NCBI GenBank assembly: GCA_000402515.1
Contig: AQRL01000033.1
Coordinates: 1 to 48,865, forward strand
Length of the DNA: 48,865 bases
Source of the DNA: Nanoarchaeota archaeon SCGC AAA011-G17
GTDB taxonomy: Archaea; Nanobdellota; Nanobdellia; SCGC-AAA011-G17
Direction: 5' to 3'
The notes beneath the pieces are model-generated. The model did not search any database and was not told the origin of the DNA. It was given only the letters and a program-made list of their open reading frames with translations. A program made the translations under genes and the position numbers. Positions within the stretch are counted from its first letter, which is position 1, and every line of letters starts with the position of its first letter. This document shows positions 1-6,889 of this stretch, piece by piece.

Positions 1-210
1 TTGCTTATTGCATCCTGAAATAGACATGACAAGCAACAAGGCTGAAAGAATATTAAGAGAGCCAGTAGTGCAGAGGAAGATAAGCTCTTTATGGAATGAG
101 AAAGGAGTAATGATTAAGGAGACAATCATGTCTGTATTAGCAACATGGAATTTGAGGGGGCTCAATACCAACAGCATGCTTAGGGAAACCCTAAGCAGCT
201 AAACGGTTAC
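1..210 (+). mobile_element. Right end of IS66-like insertion sequence
   Basis: The element's right end is the 14-bp inverted repeat AGCTAAACGGTTAC at 197-210. Its perfect reverse complement, GTAACCGTTTAGCT, opens another copy at 48722-48735. Ends beginning GTAA are usual for the IS66 family. The insertion abuts valS: the valS stop codon on the minus strand (207-209) is supplied by the repeat itself. Target-site duplication cannot be tested, because only one end of each copy is in view. Confidence 0.8.
2..202 (+). CDS. IS66-like transposase, C-terminal fragment
   Basis: This frame is open from the window edge and ends at 202. It encodes the last 66 or so residues of a DDE transposase. The stretch SNKAERILREPVVQRKIS followed by ETIMSVLATWNLRGLNTNS matches the IS66-family C-terminal pattern (NN.AER.LRP.V..RK.S, then a short helix ending in LRG.NP). 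The N-terminal part lies outside the window. The stop codon sits inside the terminal inverted repeat of the element (197-210), so the gene runs to the very end of the IS. A second copy of the same kind of element starts at 48722 in the same orientation. The family call rests on motif recognition alone. Confidence 0.75.
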   Translation, partial: CLLHPEIDMTSNKAERILREPVVQRKISSLWNEKGVMIKETIMSVLATWNLRGLNTNSMLRETLSS

Positions 211-2586
211 GTTAATTCTATTTTGAATCTGTTAAAAGAGATTTCTGCATGAAGTGTTGCTTTTAGGTCTTCTAATGCTGTTTTTAATAATAATTTATCT
301 TCTATATCCAATGTTAATTTTATTTCTTTTTTTAAAGAGACATTTTTCTCTGCCTTGAATTTTCTTACTTGTTTTACTATTTCTACAAACCTGTCTCCTA
401 TTTTCTCTGCATTCTTGTCAACAATAATTTCTTTAGGCCAGGCAGAGATATGGATGCTTTTCTTATTCTCCTTCTTTGCGTAATATGACTGATAGATTTC
501 CTCTGTTATGTGGGGCATTATCGGAGCCATGAGCTTAAGGGTATTTAATAGAACATGATAAAGAGTATACTGCGCTGATAATTTTGCCTCTTTTCCTCTC
601 TTATCTGGATTGTATAGTCTGTCCTTGATTATTTCCAGGTAATTGTCACAAAAGTCATGCCAAAAAAAATTATCAATTAATTTTGTTGAATCCCCTATTT
701 TATAGTGCATCATTAAATCTGTAGATTTTTTTATTAAATGAGATAGCTTTGTTAAAATCCATAAGTCAATCTCTTCTAACTTTTTTGGTTTTTCCAATGG
801 GTAATTTTCCAGATGCATTAGTGCAAATTTAGATGCATTCCATAGTTTTGTTTGAAATTTAGTTCCTGTTACTAAATCTTTTTCCTGGAATGGAAGGTCT
901 TCTCCAAAGGTTGCTGTACCAACCCAGTATCTTATAACATCAACATTGAATTTTTCAAGCAAGTCTTCTGTCCAGATAGCATTCCCCTTTGATTTATGCA
1001 TACCACGACCTTTTGAGTCGAGAACAAATGTACCCAAAGCGATATCTTTCCAGGGTATTTGTTTAAAATGCAGGTATGATTTTAAAATTGTATAAAATGC
1101 CCAAGTCCTTATAATATCATGTGCCTGTGGTCTTAAAGACATTGGAAACATTTTTTTAAAACTCTGCGGTTTTTCCAACCAACGCGTTGCTATCTGTGGA
1201 CTCATACTAGATGTCATCCAAGTGTCAAATACATCCTGATCTGGTATGAATTCTGAGGAACCACATTTACATTTTTTCTTTGGTTGCTGAGAGGTAGGAT
1301 CAATTGGAAGCTCTTTTTTATCAGGCAGAATTATTTTTTTGCATTTTTTACAGTACCATACTGGGATAGGAACACCAAAAAATCTCTGACGAGAGATACA
1401 CCAATCCCATGCCAAGTTCTTAACCCAATCATTATACCTTACCAGATAAAATTCTGGATACCATTTTATTTTCTTTGCCTGTTCTATCAGCTGTTTTTTA
1501 TATTTTAAAGTTTTAATAAACCATTGTGGCGTTACTATGAATTCTACTGGAGTTGAGCATCTCCAACAAGAGCCAACAGTCTGCTCTAAATCCAATTGTG
1601 ATTTTAATCTGTTTTCTTTTTTCAAATCTTGAAGAATTTCTTCTCTTGCTTCTTCTATATTTAATCCATTATATTTTCCTGCATTTCTTAATTTTCCTTG
1701 CTCTGTTAGACATACTTTTAAAGGCAATTTATGTTTTTTCCACCATTCAATATCGGTTGTATCACCAAAGGTACAAATCATAACAATCCCTGTTCCAAAT
1801 TCTCTGTCTACTTTTTCGTCCTTCATTATTGGAACTTTTTGGTTAAACAACGGGACAATTGCTTTTTTCCCAACCAAATTTTTGTATCTCTTATCATCTG
1901 GATGAACAAAAATACCAACACATGCAGATAAAAATTCTGGGCGTGTTGTTGCAATTGTTATTTTTTTACCGTCTTCCAGATCAAAAAGGATTTCATTTAT
2001 CTTTGTAGTTCTCTTTAAATCCTGTACTTCTGCCTGAGCAAGAGCTGTCTGATGATAGGTGCACCAAATTGTCGGCTCTTCTGCTCTATAACAATCTCCT
2101 TTCTCTATTAAATCAAGAAAAGACATTTGGGCGACCTTTTGCGCCTTTTGACCTATTGTTGTGTATAATAAACTCCAATCATAAGAATGCCCCAATGCTC
2201 TAAATACTCTGTCTGCATATGCTTCTTCTACTTCTTTTGATTCTTTTAGGCAGAGCTTTCTAAATTCTGAGCGTGAGATTGTATTCTTTGTTATTTTCAA
2301 TTTTTCTTCAACATATTTTTCTGTTGGTAATCCATTATTATCAAAACATGGAGCAAAATAAACATTAAAATTATTCATTCTTCTAAACCTAGCAATAATT
2401 TCAAATTGTGTATAATGCAAGGCATGACCTACATGCAAGTGACCTGCTGATGCATATGGGGGGGGGAACATCTATTGAGAAGATAGGTTTTTTAGAATTT
2501 ATGTCAAATTTGTAGATTTTGTGCTTTTCCCAGTATTCCTGCCATTTCTTTTCTACTTCAACTGGATTGTAATTTTGTGATAACAT
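207..2586 (-). CDS. valS: Valyl-tRNA synthetase, frameshifted at a C9 run
   Basis: Class Ia synthetase that charges tRNA-Val. The HIGH motif reads HVGH (about residues 51-54). DNNGLPTEKYVE is the archaeal ValRS form of the following block. A CP1 editing region, Cys pairs (CWRC; CKKC/CKC) and the KMSKS-like HKSKGN near residue 530 follow. The reading frame is broken. The first 43 codons (from 2586) and the rest (to 207) are in different frames. They join perfectly if the run of nine G at 2458-2466 (C on the coding strand) is eight, giving VPPPYASAGHLHVGH and 792 residues, which is near the normal archaeal length. The last codons run into the IS inverted repeat, which supplies the stop. A TATA-like ATTTAAATT lies at 2611-2619. 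The gene is essential, so either the extra base is a sequence error or the frame is rescued by slippage. Confidence 0.9.
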
Positions 2587-2610
2587 TGACTTTATCTTTA
2601 AGTGTTAAGT

Positions 2611-2619
2611 ATTTAAATT
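2611..2619 (-). promoter_or_regulatory. TATA box of valS
   Basis: ATTTAAATT sits about 28 nt upstream of the valS ATG (2586), the spacing expected for an archaeal TATA box and a near-leaderless transcript. It is followed upstream by the 31-bp repeated element at 2627-2657. Confidence 0.5.
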
Positions 2620-2626
2620 TTAGGAT

Positions 2627-2657
2627 TTCACTTGACACACTTGACATGTCAGCGCAG
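2627..2657 (+). repeat. 31-bp regulatory element, copy 1 (tandem CACTTGACA)
   Basis: The element contains two perfect tandem copies of CACTTGACA (2629-2637 and 2638-2646). The second runs into the palindrome TGACATGTCA, followed by GCGCAG. A second copy lies in inverted orientation at 25815-25845 and matches at 29 of 31 positions. In both places the element ends 2-3 nt before a TATA box: here TTATATAG of the LAGLIDADG gene, there TTTATAAA of the Cas4-like gene. Here it also lies just upstream of the divergent valS promoter. This is the position expected of an archaeal activator site. Confidence 0.65.
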
Positions 2658-2659
2658 AA

Positions 2660-2668
2660 CTTATATAG
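2660..2668 (+). promoter_or_regulatory. TATA box of LAGLIDADG gene
   Basis: CTTATATAG is centred about 26 nt upstream of the ATG at 2690. This spacing implies a leaderless transcript and favours ATG 2690 over the upstream GTG at 2675. Confidence 0.55.
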
Positions 2669-2689
2669 TATTTTGTGTTATATTGTAAT

Positions 2690-3352
2690 ATGAAATTAAT
2701 AAATTATGACATATACAAATTATCAGAACTAATAGGAATAATAATAGGAGACGGGAATATTTATTATAACCCACAACTAAAAAAGTATTATTTTGAAATT
2801 ACTGGTGACCCAAATTTAGAAAAAGAATATTTTCACCATATTTCTGATTTAATTTTTGATTTATTAAATAAAAAACCAAATATAAGAAAAGGAGGAAGAG
2901 GACTTAGATTAAGATTATATTCAAAAAATTTTGTAGAATTCTTAATTAATATCGTAAAATTGCCTTATGGAGAAGGAAAATGTGAAGTTGTAACTATACC
3001 TGACTGTATATATTCACAAAATTGGGATATAATTAAAAAATGTATAAGGGGCATTACAGATACAGATGGCTCTTTATTCTTATCAAAAAAATACCATAGA
3101 AATGATTATCCTTGTGTAGAGATTAGTACAGTTAGTGAATCTCTAGCTTTTCAACTTAAGGGAATATTGTCCCCACATTATAGGTTAGGTTTTAGGAGTT
3201 TCTCTGCAAAGAATTCCAGAAAAAGATATATTATTTCAATAAATGGAGATATTATGGTAAATAAATGGATTAATGATATTGGTTTTTCTAATCCACATAA
3301 AGGAAGGAAAGCTTATGATATTTTAAAAATGAATGGGACTGGAGGGATTTGA
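2690..3352 (+). CDS. Free-standing LAGLIDADG homing endonuclease
   Basis: A single chain with two LAGLIDADG helices: LSELIGIIIGDG at about residues 11-22 and CIRGITDTDG at about 118-128, each ending in the acidic catalytic residue. Its 220 residues are normal for a two-motif monomeric enzyme. The start was chosen at ATG 2690 because a TATA box lies 26 nt upstream; a GTG at 2675 would add five residues. The last 19 bases overlap the 3' end of the tRNA-Phe gene on the opposite strand, so the final residues (from about MNGTGGI) are antisense tRNA sequence. It is not inside an intron now. Its neighbour is nevertheless a tRNA with two introns, so an origin as an intron-borne or tRNA-targeting endonuclease is plausible. 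Whether it is active cannot be told from sequence. Confidence 0.85.
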   Translation: MKLINYDIYKLSELIGIIIGDGNIYYNPQLKKYYFEITGDPNLEKEYFHHISDLIFDLLNKKPNIRKGGRGLRLRLYSKNFVEFLINIVKLPYGEGKCEVVTIPDCIYSQNWDIIKKCIRGITDTDGSLFLSKKYHRNDYPCVEISTVSESLAFQLKGILSPHYRLGFRSFSAKNSRKRYIISINGDIMVNKWINDIGFSNPHKGRKAYDILKMNGTGGI

Positions 3353-3379
3353 GCCCTCGACCCCACGATCTTCAGTCGT

Positions 3380-3400
3380 CTGAGCTGTAGTTTACTACAT
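3380..3400 (-). other. tRNA-Phe intron 2 (21 nt, after nt 27)
   Basis: The junction folds as GAGC + bulge ACA + TGTAG, loop TAAA, CTACA + GCTC + bulge AGA. It is a textbook central 4-bp helix with two 3-nt bulges and a 5-bp intron helix. Cutting AC|A and AG|A joins GAGCAC to ACGACTG and restores the 5-bp anticodon stem CACGA/TCGTG. The 5' strand of the central helix is the D-stem sequence GAGC. The exon-side outer helix is absent, so this is again a relaxed form. Confidence 0.85.
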
Positions 3401-3425
3401 GTGCTCTCCCAGGCTGAGCTACAGT

Positions 3426-3445
3426 TTGATGCACTTTTAGAGTGT
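3426..3445 (-). other. tRNA-Phe intron 1 (20 nt, acceptor stem, after nt 3)
   Basis: On the minus strand the junction folds as GATG + bulge GGA + CACT, loop, AGTG + CATC + bulge AAA. The 4-bp central helix GATG/CATC sits between two 3-nt bulges, and the intron-side helix is CACT/AGTG. Cutting GG|A and AA|A, the usual symmetric cleavage, joins GGG to ACTG and rebuilds the acceptor strand GGGACTG. The central helix uses the 5' leader (GAT) plus G1, so splicing would have to precede 5' maturation. The exon-side helix is weak, making this a relaxed motif. Confidence 0.75.
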
Positions 3446-3603
3446 CCCATCAAGTACTCAGCACTTAAAGATTAGATAAAATATTCCTTTTAAAAACTTT
3501 TGGATTAGAAATAATAATTTTCTGACACTACCTTGTAGGATACATCAAACGAATTATTTAAATATTAGTTAGTGTTCTTTAATAAAAATAATAAGTGGTG
3601 TAA

Positions 3604-4320
3604 ATGGCTAATTTAAAAAAGATAGGGAGTTTTTTAAAAAGAAGTTTATTAATTACTCTCGCAGCAGGAGCAGTATATTATGCAGGCTTAAAACAAAATC
3701 CTTCTTTTCAAGAATTAACACCCAAAGTACAACAGGTATTAATACAAGAACATAATCAACTTGATAATCTATTAAAAAGTGTTTCTGATGATTTTATAAA
3801 GGGTAATTTTAAAGAGGCTATGGCTAAATTCGGAAATTGTGAAAAATTAGTAAATATGTTAAGTAAGATAGACCCTAAATTTAATGAACTAAAGCCAAGA
3901 TTAGCGGAATATCAACAATTCATAAACTTAATAGGGTTGGCTGTAGATTATGTGGATTATCAAAATAAATATATAAATAATTTAAAAATTGATAAAATAT
4001 CATCAGAATCAATTCTTAATATTGTAACTAGAGATATTCATGAAAATTATATCAGTGACCTAATTACATTTAGTCATAATCCAGGTATTAGCCCAGAGAT
4101 AAGAAAACTTGCACTTAGCGCATCCCAACAATTTTATAAAGAAAGACTAGGTATTATGATAGATTTACGTGATCAAATATTAAAACAAAAAAACCGAGTT
4201 TCTAGTCCTAAACAAGTTCAACAGATTGAAGAGGCATTAAGAATTCTTAATCAAATGATTATCCCTAGGGTGGAAGGACAACTTGAAATTATTGAACAAG
4301 CACTTAAAAGATTAAAATAA
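3604..4320 (+). CDS. Membrane-anchored helical protein, unknown function
   Basis: 238 residues that I do not recognise. After a basic N-terminus (LKKIGSFLKR), a hydrophobic stretch at about residues 14-30 (SLLITLAAGAVYYAG) could be a signal anchor. The remainder is almost wholly charged and helical, with several heptad-like segments (for example QQIEEALRILNQMI near the C-terminus), and would lie outside the membrane. The ATG follows a GGTG ribosome-binding sequence and an AT-rich TATA-like region near 3553-3560. The gene stands alone between the tRNA-Phe gene and the MITE-like insertion. Confidence 0.7.
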   Translation: MANLKKIGSFLKRSLLITLAAGAVYYAGLKQNPSFQELTPKVQQVLIQEHNQLDNLLKSVSDDFIKGNFKEAMAKFGNCEKLVNMLSKIDPKFNELKPRLAEYQQFINLIGLAVDYVDYQNKYINNLKIDKISSESILNIVTRDIHENYISDLITFSHNPGISPEIRKLALSASQQFYKERLGIMIDLRDQILKQKNRVSSPKQVQQIEEALRILNQMIIPRVEGQLEIIEQALKRLK

Positions 4321-4395
4321 TCTATATTCTTGAATTGAATAATTGTATAACCTCTTTGGAATAATTACATTAACTTGACATATTTTGTAAGTTCC

Positions 4396-4410
4396 AGATA
4401 TTTTTTATAG
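4396..4410. repeat. Target-site duplication, left copy (15 bp)
   Basis: AGATATTTTTTATAG occurs here and again, perfectly, at 4598-4612. The two copies flank a 187-bp segment with terminal inverted repeats, as expected for a duplicated integration target. Confidence 0.75.
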
Positions 4411-4597
4411 TGTGCTCTGAAGTGACATATGTCACCACCTTAACAGCAGTTTAAATTTAGTAATCTTAACGTCTATAATTAATCATGAGCCTTATTTTTA
4501 TAGTGTTTCTAACACATTTTTATGCAATTTAATAAAAAATCTTTATCGTCAATAAAATTCAATAATCAACTAGTGCCAAATGTCATTGCAGAGCACA
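4411..4597. mobile_element. MITE-like element, 187 bp, with 25-bp inverted ends
   Basis: The left end at 4411-4435 begins TGTGCTCTG. The right end at 4573-4597 is its inverted copy and ends CAGAGCACA, matching at 21 of 25 positions. The segment is bounded exactly by 15-bp perfect direct repeats. The interior (4436-4572) has no credible reading frame and is AT-rich, so the element would be non-autonomous. A 15-bp duplication is long for most insertion sequences and falls in the range described for casposase (Cas1) integration. That link is inference only, because no cas1 is in the window. The element lies in the promoter region of the pilin-like gene, between an upstream ACTTGACAT and the current TATA box. 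It fills the 348-bp gap between genes. Confidence 0.7.
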
Positions 4598-4612
4598 AGA
4601 TATTTTTTATAG
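4598..4612. repeat. Target-site duplication, right copy (15 bp)
   Basis: This is the second perfect copy of AGATATTTTTTATAG, abutting the right inverted repeat. Being AT-rich, it places a TATA-like sequence upstream of the pilin-like gene at 4669. Confidence 0.75.
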
Positions 4613-4668
4613 AAAGGTTTATATTGTAGTTTTTGTTTAGTTTACTGATAAATATATGAGGTGCTTTT

Positions 4669-5208
4669 ATGATGAGATATAACAAAAGGGGTGCTTTAGA
4701 ACTTTCTATGAATACTATTATTATAATTGTTATTGGTGTTACCTTATTGACTTTAGGAATAACATGGGTTAGAAACACTATGGGAAGTGTCAGTGGATTG
4801 AGTGACAAGGCTTTTGAAAATGCTGAGAGAGTATTAGCAGGCGGAGAGGACTTTGAGGGGGCAGTAAATGCTCCTAGCCAGTTAAGCTTGAAGAAAGGAG
4901 AGATAAAACAAGCCATATTTAAAGTTAGAAATACTGGGGAAGATACTAATGATGGGTCTGGAACTTTTAGTATATCAATAGGCAGTACCCCTAATCAAGA
5001 ATTAACCACAATAACTCCTACAGATTGTTTGGTTGTAAAGGCAGTTGGATTAAGTAGTAAATCAATTGATATGGGAAAAGCAGGTGAATTTAGCGTTGGA
5101 ATTTCTGCAAAAAACAGCTGTTCAACAGGGGTTGCAGTATTTCCTGTCTCTATACAAGCAAATGGAAAAGAGATTAGTTCAAGACCATTATATATAACCA
5201 TTAAATAG
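4669..5208 (+). CDS. Type IV pilin-like secreted protein
   Basis: 179 residues. The N-terminus is a short basic leader (MMRYNKRG) followed by ALELSMNTIIIIVIGVTLLTLGI. This is the class III signal pattern of archaeal pilins and archaellins, in which a prepilin peptidase would cut after the G before the hydrophobic helix (about residue 8). The remainder is a Thr/Ser/Gly-rich beta domain with two Cys (DCLV and NSCST) that could form a disulfide. It probably assembles into a surface filament or is a minor pilin. A GAGGTG ribosome-binding site at 4658-4663 with 5-nt spacing fixes the start. A TATA-like TTTATATTG lies at 4618-4626, just after the MITE-like insertion, which has split the upstream region. 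Confidence 0.75.
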   Translation: MMRYNKRGALELSMNTIIIIVIGVTLLTLGITWVRNTMGSVSGLSDKAFENAERVLAGGEDFEGAVNAPSQLSLKKGEIKQAIFKVRNTGEDTNDGSGTFSISIGSTPNQELTTITPTDCLVVKAVGLSSKSIDMGKAGEFSVGISAKNSCSTGVAVFPVSIQANGKEISSRPLYITIK

Positions 5209-5239
5209 GTTTAAATATTTCTTTTATTTTTTATTTTAG

Positions 5240-5617
5240 ATGAAAAGGAAGTTTGAATTCTTTACAAAGGGAGAACTAAAAGAAAAGAATTTGCTATATA
5301 TTTTTGCTGATACAAAAAGAGTGAGAGTTATTGAATTTCTGAATGGGAAGAAAAATGTTTTACTGAATAAAGAAAGAGAGGTAAAAAAGGTTAATGGTGG
5401 CGGGATGAGCAAGAAGAGATACAGAAGACGTTATGGCGAGGCAAAAAGCAGGACAGTTGAGTGGCATACTCATCAGTTTGAAAAATTACAAAAAAGAGAA
5501 TATGACAAGATAAAATTAATCTGCAGAAATGAGGTGTGGGAAGAGAATATTTTAAATAGTTTAAAGCAAAAAATAAAGTGGAAAGAGATAGAGATTAAAA
5601 AAGATGAAAAACAGTGA
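5240..5617 (+). CDS. Small basic protein, resembles eRF1 central domain with GGM for GGQ
   Basis: 125 residues. YIFADTKRVRVIEFLNGKKN, then VNGGGMSKKRYRRRYGE and further charged helix (HTHQFEKLQK), follows the layout of the archaeal eRF1/Pelota-like central region (IVVD..EA.I.LL.GK.., then GGQSA.RF.R). The catalytic GGQ would be GGM here. The match is my pattern recognition, not a search, and is tentative. The gene overlaps the next one by 14 bases, and that gene encodes an NFACT-R domain. In known ribosome-associated quality control, an eRF1-fold release factor (Vms1) works with an NFACT protein (Rqc2/RqcH), so the pairing is suggestive. With the Gln missing, it could bind ribosomes without hydrolysing peptidyl-tRNA. 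Confidence 0.45.
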   Translation: MKRKFEFFTKGELKEKNLLYIFADTKRVRVIEFLNGKKNVLLNKEREVKKVNGGGMSKKRYRRRYGEAKSRTVEWHTHQFEKLQKREYDKIKLICRNEVWEENILNSLKQKIKWKEIEIKKDEKQ

Positions 5618-6182
5618 AAAAGAGTGGTGGGAAAATTTCAGATGGTTCTATAGTTCTGAGAATGTTTTGGTTGTTGGCGGGAAGAATGCTGAGAGCAATG
5701 ATGAGCTATTAAAGAATCATCTTGATAGCAAAGAGATTGTTTTACATACTGAGGATCCTGGAAGCCCTTTCTTTGTTATTAAGGGGTATGCTGGCAAGAA
5801 AACAATAAAAGAGGCAGGGATTGCATGCGCATCTTACAGCCAAGGATGGAAGAAAGGGTTAGATAATATGAGGGTAGAGTATTTTGTTTCTGAGCAATTA
5901 AAAAAGGAAAAAAGAATGAAGGATGGGACCTGGGGTGTTAGCGGCAAAGTGAAGAGCATGACTGTCAAGCTTGAATTAGCAATTGGGGTTAGTAAAGATG
6001 GAAAAGTGATTGGCGGCCCTGTTGATGCGATTGAGAAAAAGGCTGACAAATTTGTAATAATTCATCCTGGCGGTGATGATAAAGAGATTGTAACAAGAGA
6101 GGTAACAAAAAGAGTAGACGGCAGTGAAGCAGAGGTTGTTAGATTCATACCAGCTGGAAAAAGCCATATTCATAAGGCTTAA
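5604..6182 (+). CDS. Stand-alone NFACT-R (DUF814) RNA-binding domain protein
   Basis: 192 residues. The N-terminal half (KEWWENFRWFYSSENVLVVGG...NDELLKNHL...VLHTEDPGSPFFVIKG) carries the NFACT-R signature: W..F.WF.SS...V.GGK.A..N, then H..D.GSPF. In full-length RqcH/Rqc2/NEMF this domain follows the NFACT-N and coiled-coil parts. Here it is alone, as in other short DUF814 proteins. The C-terminal half contains GTWGVSGKVK and a Gly/Val-rich beta region. It overlaps and is probably co-translated with the upstream eRF1-like gene. Known NFACT-R domains bind RNA on stalled 50S subunits, so a ribosome-rescue role is plausible but inferred. Confidence 0.75.
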   Translation: MKNSEKEWWENFRWFYSSENVLVVGGKNAESNDELLKNHLDSKEIVLHTEDPGSPFFVIKGYAGKKTIKEAGIACASYSQGWKKGLDNMRVEYFVSEQLKKEKRMKDGTWGVSGKVKSMTVKLELAIGVSKDGKVIGGPVDAIEKKADKFVIIHPGGDDKEIVTREVTKRVDGSEAEVVRFIPAGKSHIHKA

Positions 6183-6211
6183 ATTCTGTTAAAATTAATT
6201 GCTGGATTTGA

Positions 6212-6492
6212 TTAAGTTATCCCAAAAAATAATCCTAAAAGATATATTGGTACACTAATAATAAGAATCCAAAAATATACACAGCCAAAATAATAAATTA
6301 ATCTATATGTATCTTCACTAAAAAAACCCTTTGTCTTAACATAAAAAAAGCAATTATCCAAAATAATAAATTACCAAGAGCCAACCATCCAAGATAAAAC
6401 ATTATCTTTTTAATACCTTTTAATTTTTTATAATCAAAACTTTTTTCATCTTCTTCCCCTAATCCAAATGTAACAAATTCTAATAATCCCAT
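6212..6492 (-). CDS. Small membrane protein, frameshifted at an A7/T7 run
   Basis: The frame from ATG 6492 stops at 6298 (MGLLEFVTFGLGEEDEKSF... FWIIAFFMLRQRV). If the run at 6343-6349 had eight instead of seven bases, the protein would continue from IIAFF as YVKTKGFFSEDTYRLIYYFG, with a further hydrophobic helix, to a stop at 6212, giving 93 residues with two or three membrane segments. The continuation is so protein-like that a one-base loss is likely. The gene is last of three tightly spaced small membrane genes read leftward. Function unknown. Confidence 0.5.
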
Positions 6493-6497
6493 CTATA

Positions 6498-6611
6498 CTA
6501 TTTCTCCTTTTTTCTTTTTCTATATTCTTTCATTGCCAACCATCCAATAACAAAAGCAAAAATAATAACTAAAAGTTTTCCTGTAAGTTCACCTAACTGT
6601 TCTGCATTCAT
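6498..6611 (-). CDS. Tiny single-span membrane protein (37 aa)
   Basis: Begins MNAEQLGELTGKLLVIIFAF and ends in a basic tail (KEYRKRKKEK). One hydrophobic helix of about 15-18 residues is followed by positive charge, so an N-out orientation is likely. The ATG overlaps the stop of the upstream gene (ATGA), and the next gene starts 6 nt after its stop. That arrangement, rather than length, supports it as a real gene. Function unknown. Confidence 0.5.
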   Translation of the reverse strand: MNAEQLGELTGKLLVIIFAFVIGWLAMKEYRKRKKEK

Positions 6612-6772
6612 TTATTTTTCATCCATCCTAATTTAACAAATAATTTTTTAATCCAATAACTAAAAGTAAATTCCTTTCCGTATATTTTTGAGAATATTAA
6701 ATCTTCAGCAGACCACACTACCAATAGTCCAAAAAGAATACCAAGTATCAATCCAGTAATATCATTTAGCAT
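6608..6772 (-). CDS. Small membrane protein (54 aa)
   Basis: Begins MLNDITGLILGILFGLLVVW, then a charged and aromatic C-terminal half (FTFSYWIKKLFVKLGWMKNK) that is probably amphipathic. It is the first of three leftward small membrane genes and overlaps the next by ATGA. A TATA-like sequence at 6793-6803 (CTATAAAAAAG on the plus strand) lies about 25 nt upstream, consistent with a leaderless start. Function unknown. Confidence 0.5.
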   Translation of the reverse strand: MLNDITGLILGILFGLLVVWSAEDLIFSKIYGKEFTFSYWIKKLFVKLGWMKNK

Positions 6773-6858
6773 AATTATAGAAAGCCTTATATCTATAAAA
6801 AAGTTTCCATAGGCTATAAGTAAGACTCGTTTACGTCACAATGCAAGACATTAGTAAC

Positions 6859-6867
6859 CTTTATAAA
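6859..6867 (+). promoter_or_regulatory. TATA box of S19e-L39e-L31e operon
   Basis: CTTTATAAA is about 25 nt upstream of the S19e ATG (6890), consistent with a leaderless message. Confidence 0.6.
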
Positions 6868-6889
6868 TGCCCCAAATAGGATTTTATTT

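Larger units (their letters stand above)
3334..3448 (-). tRNA. tRNA-Phe(GAA) with two micro-introns
   Basis: The 115-nt gene gives a complete 74-nt tRNA after removing 20 nt (3426-3445) and 21 nt (3380-3400). The mature form has acceptor GGGACTG/CAGTCCC (7 bp) with discriminator A, D stem GCTC/GAGC, anticodon stem CACGA/TCGTG with loop CTGAAGA (anticodon GAA), a 5-nt variable loop, and T stem GAGGG/CCCTC with loop CTCAAAT. All stems pair perfectly only after both segments are removed. The T loop has C at position 54 where T is usual. No CCA is encoded. The introns follow nucleotides 3 and 27, both non-canonical sites. Confidence 0.9.

Noticed and set aside
2401-2586. valS break as another micro-intron
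   Set aside because: Only one base in a C9 run must be removed, and no paired bulge structure surrounds it, so it is a homopolymer frameshift.
3380-3448. Two overlapping or duplicated tRNA 5' halves (TGTAGCTCAG and CTACAGCTCAG look alike)
   Set aside because: The second copy is explained as the intron helix strand; a single tRNA with two introns accounts for every stem.
4669-4916. Minus-strand frame 4566-4916 across the pilin-like gene
   Set aside because: Opposite the clear class III signal peptide and ribosome-binding site of the plus-strand gene; no promoter.
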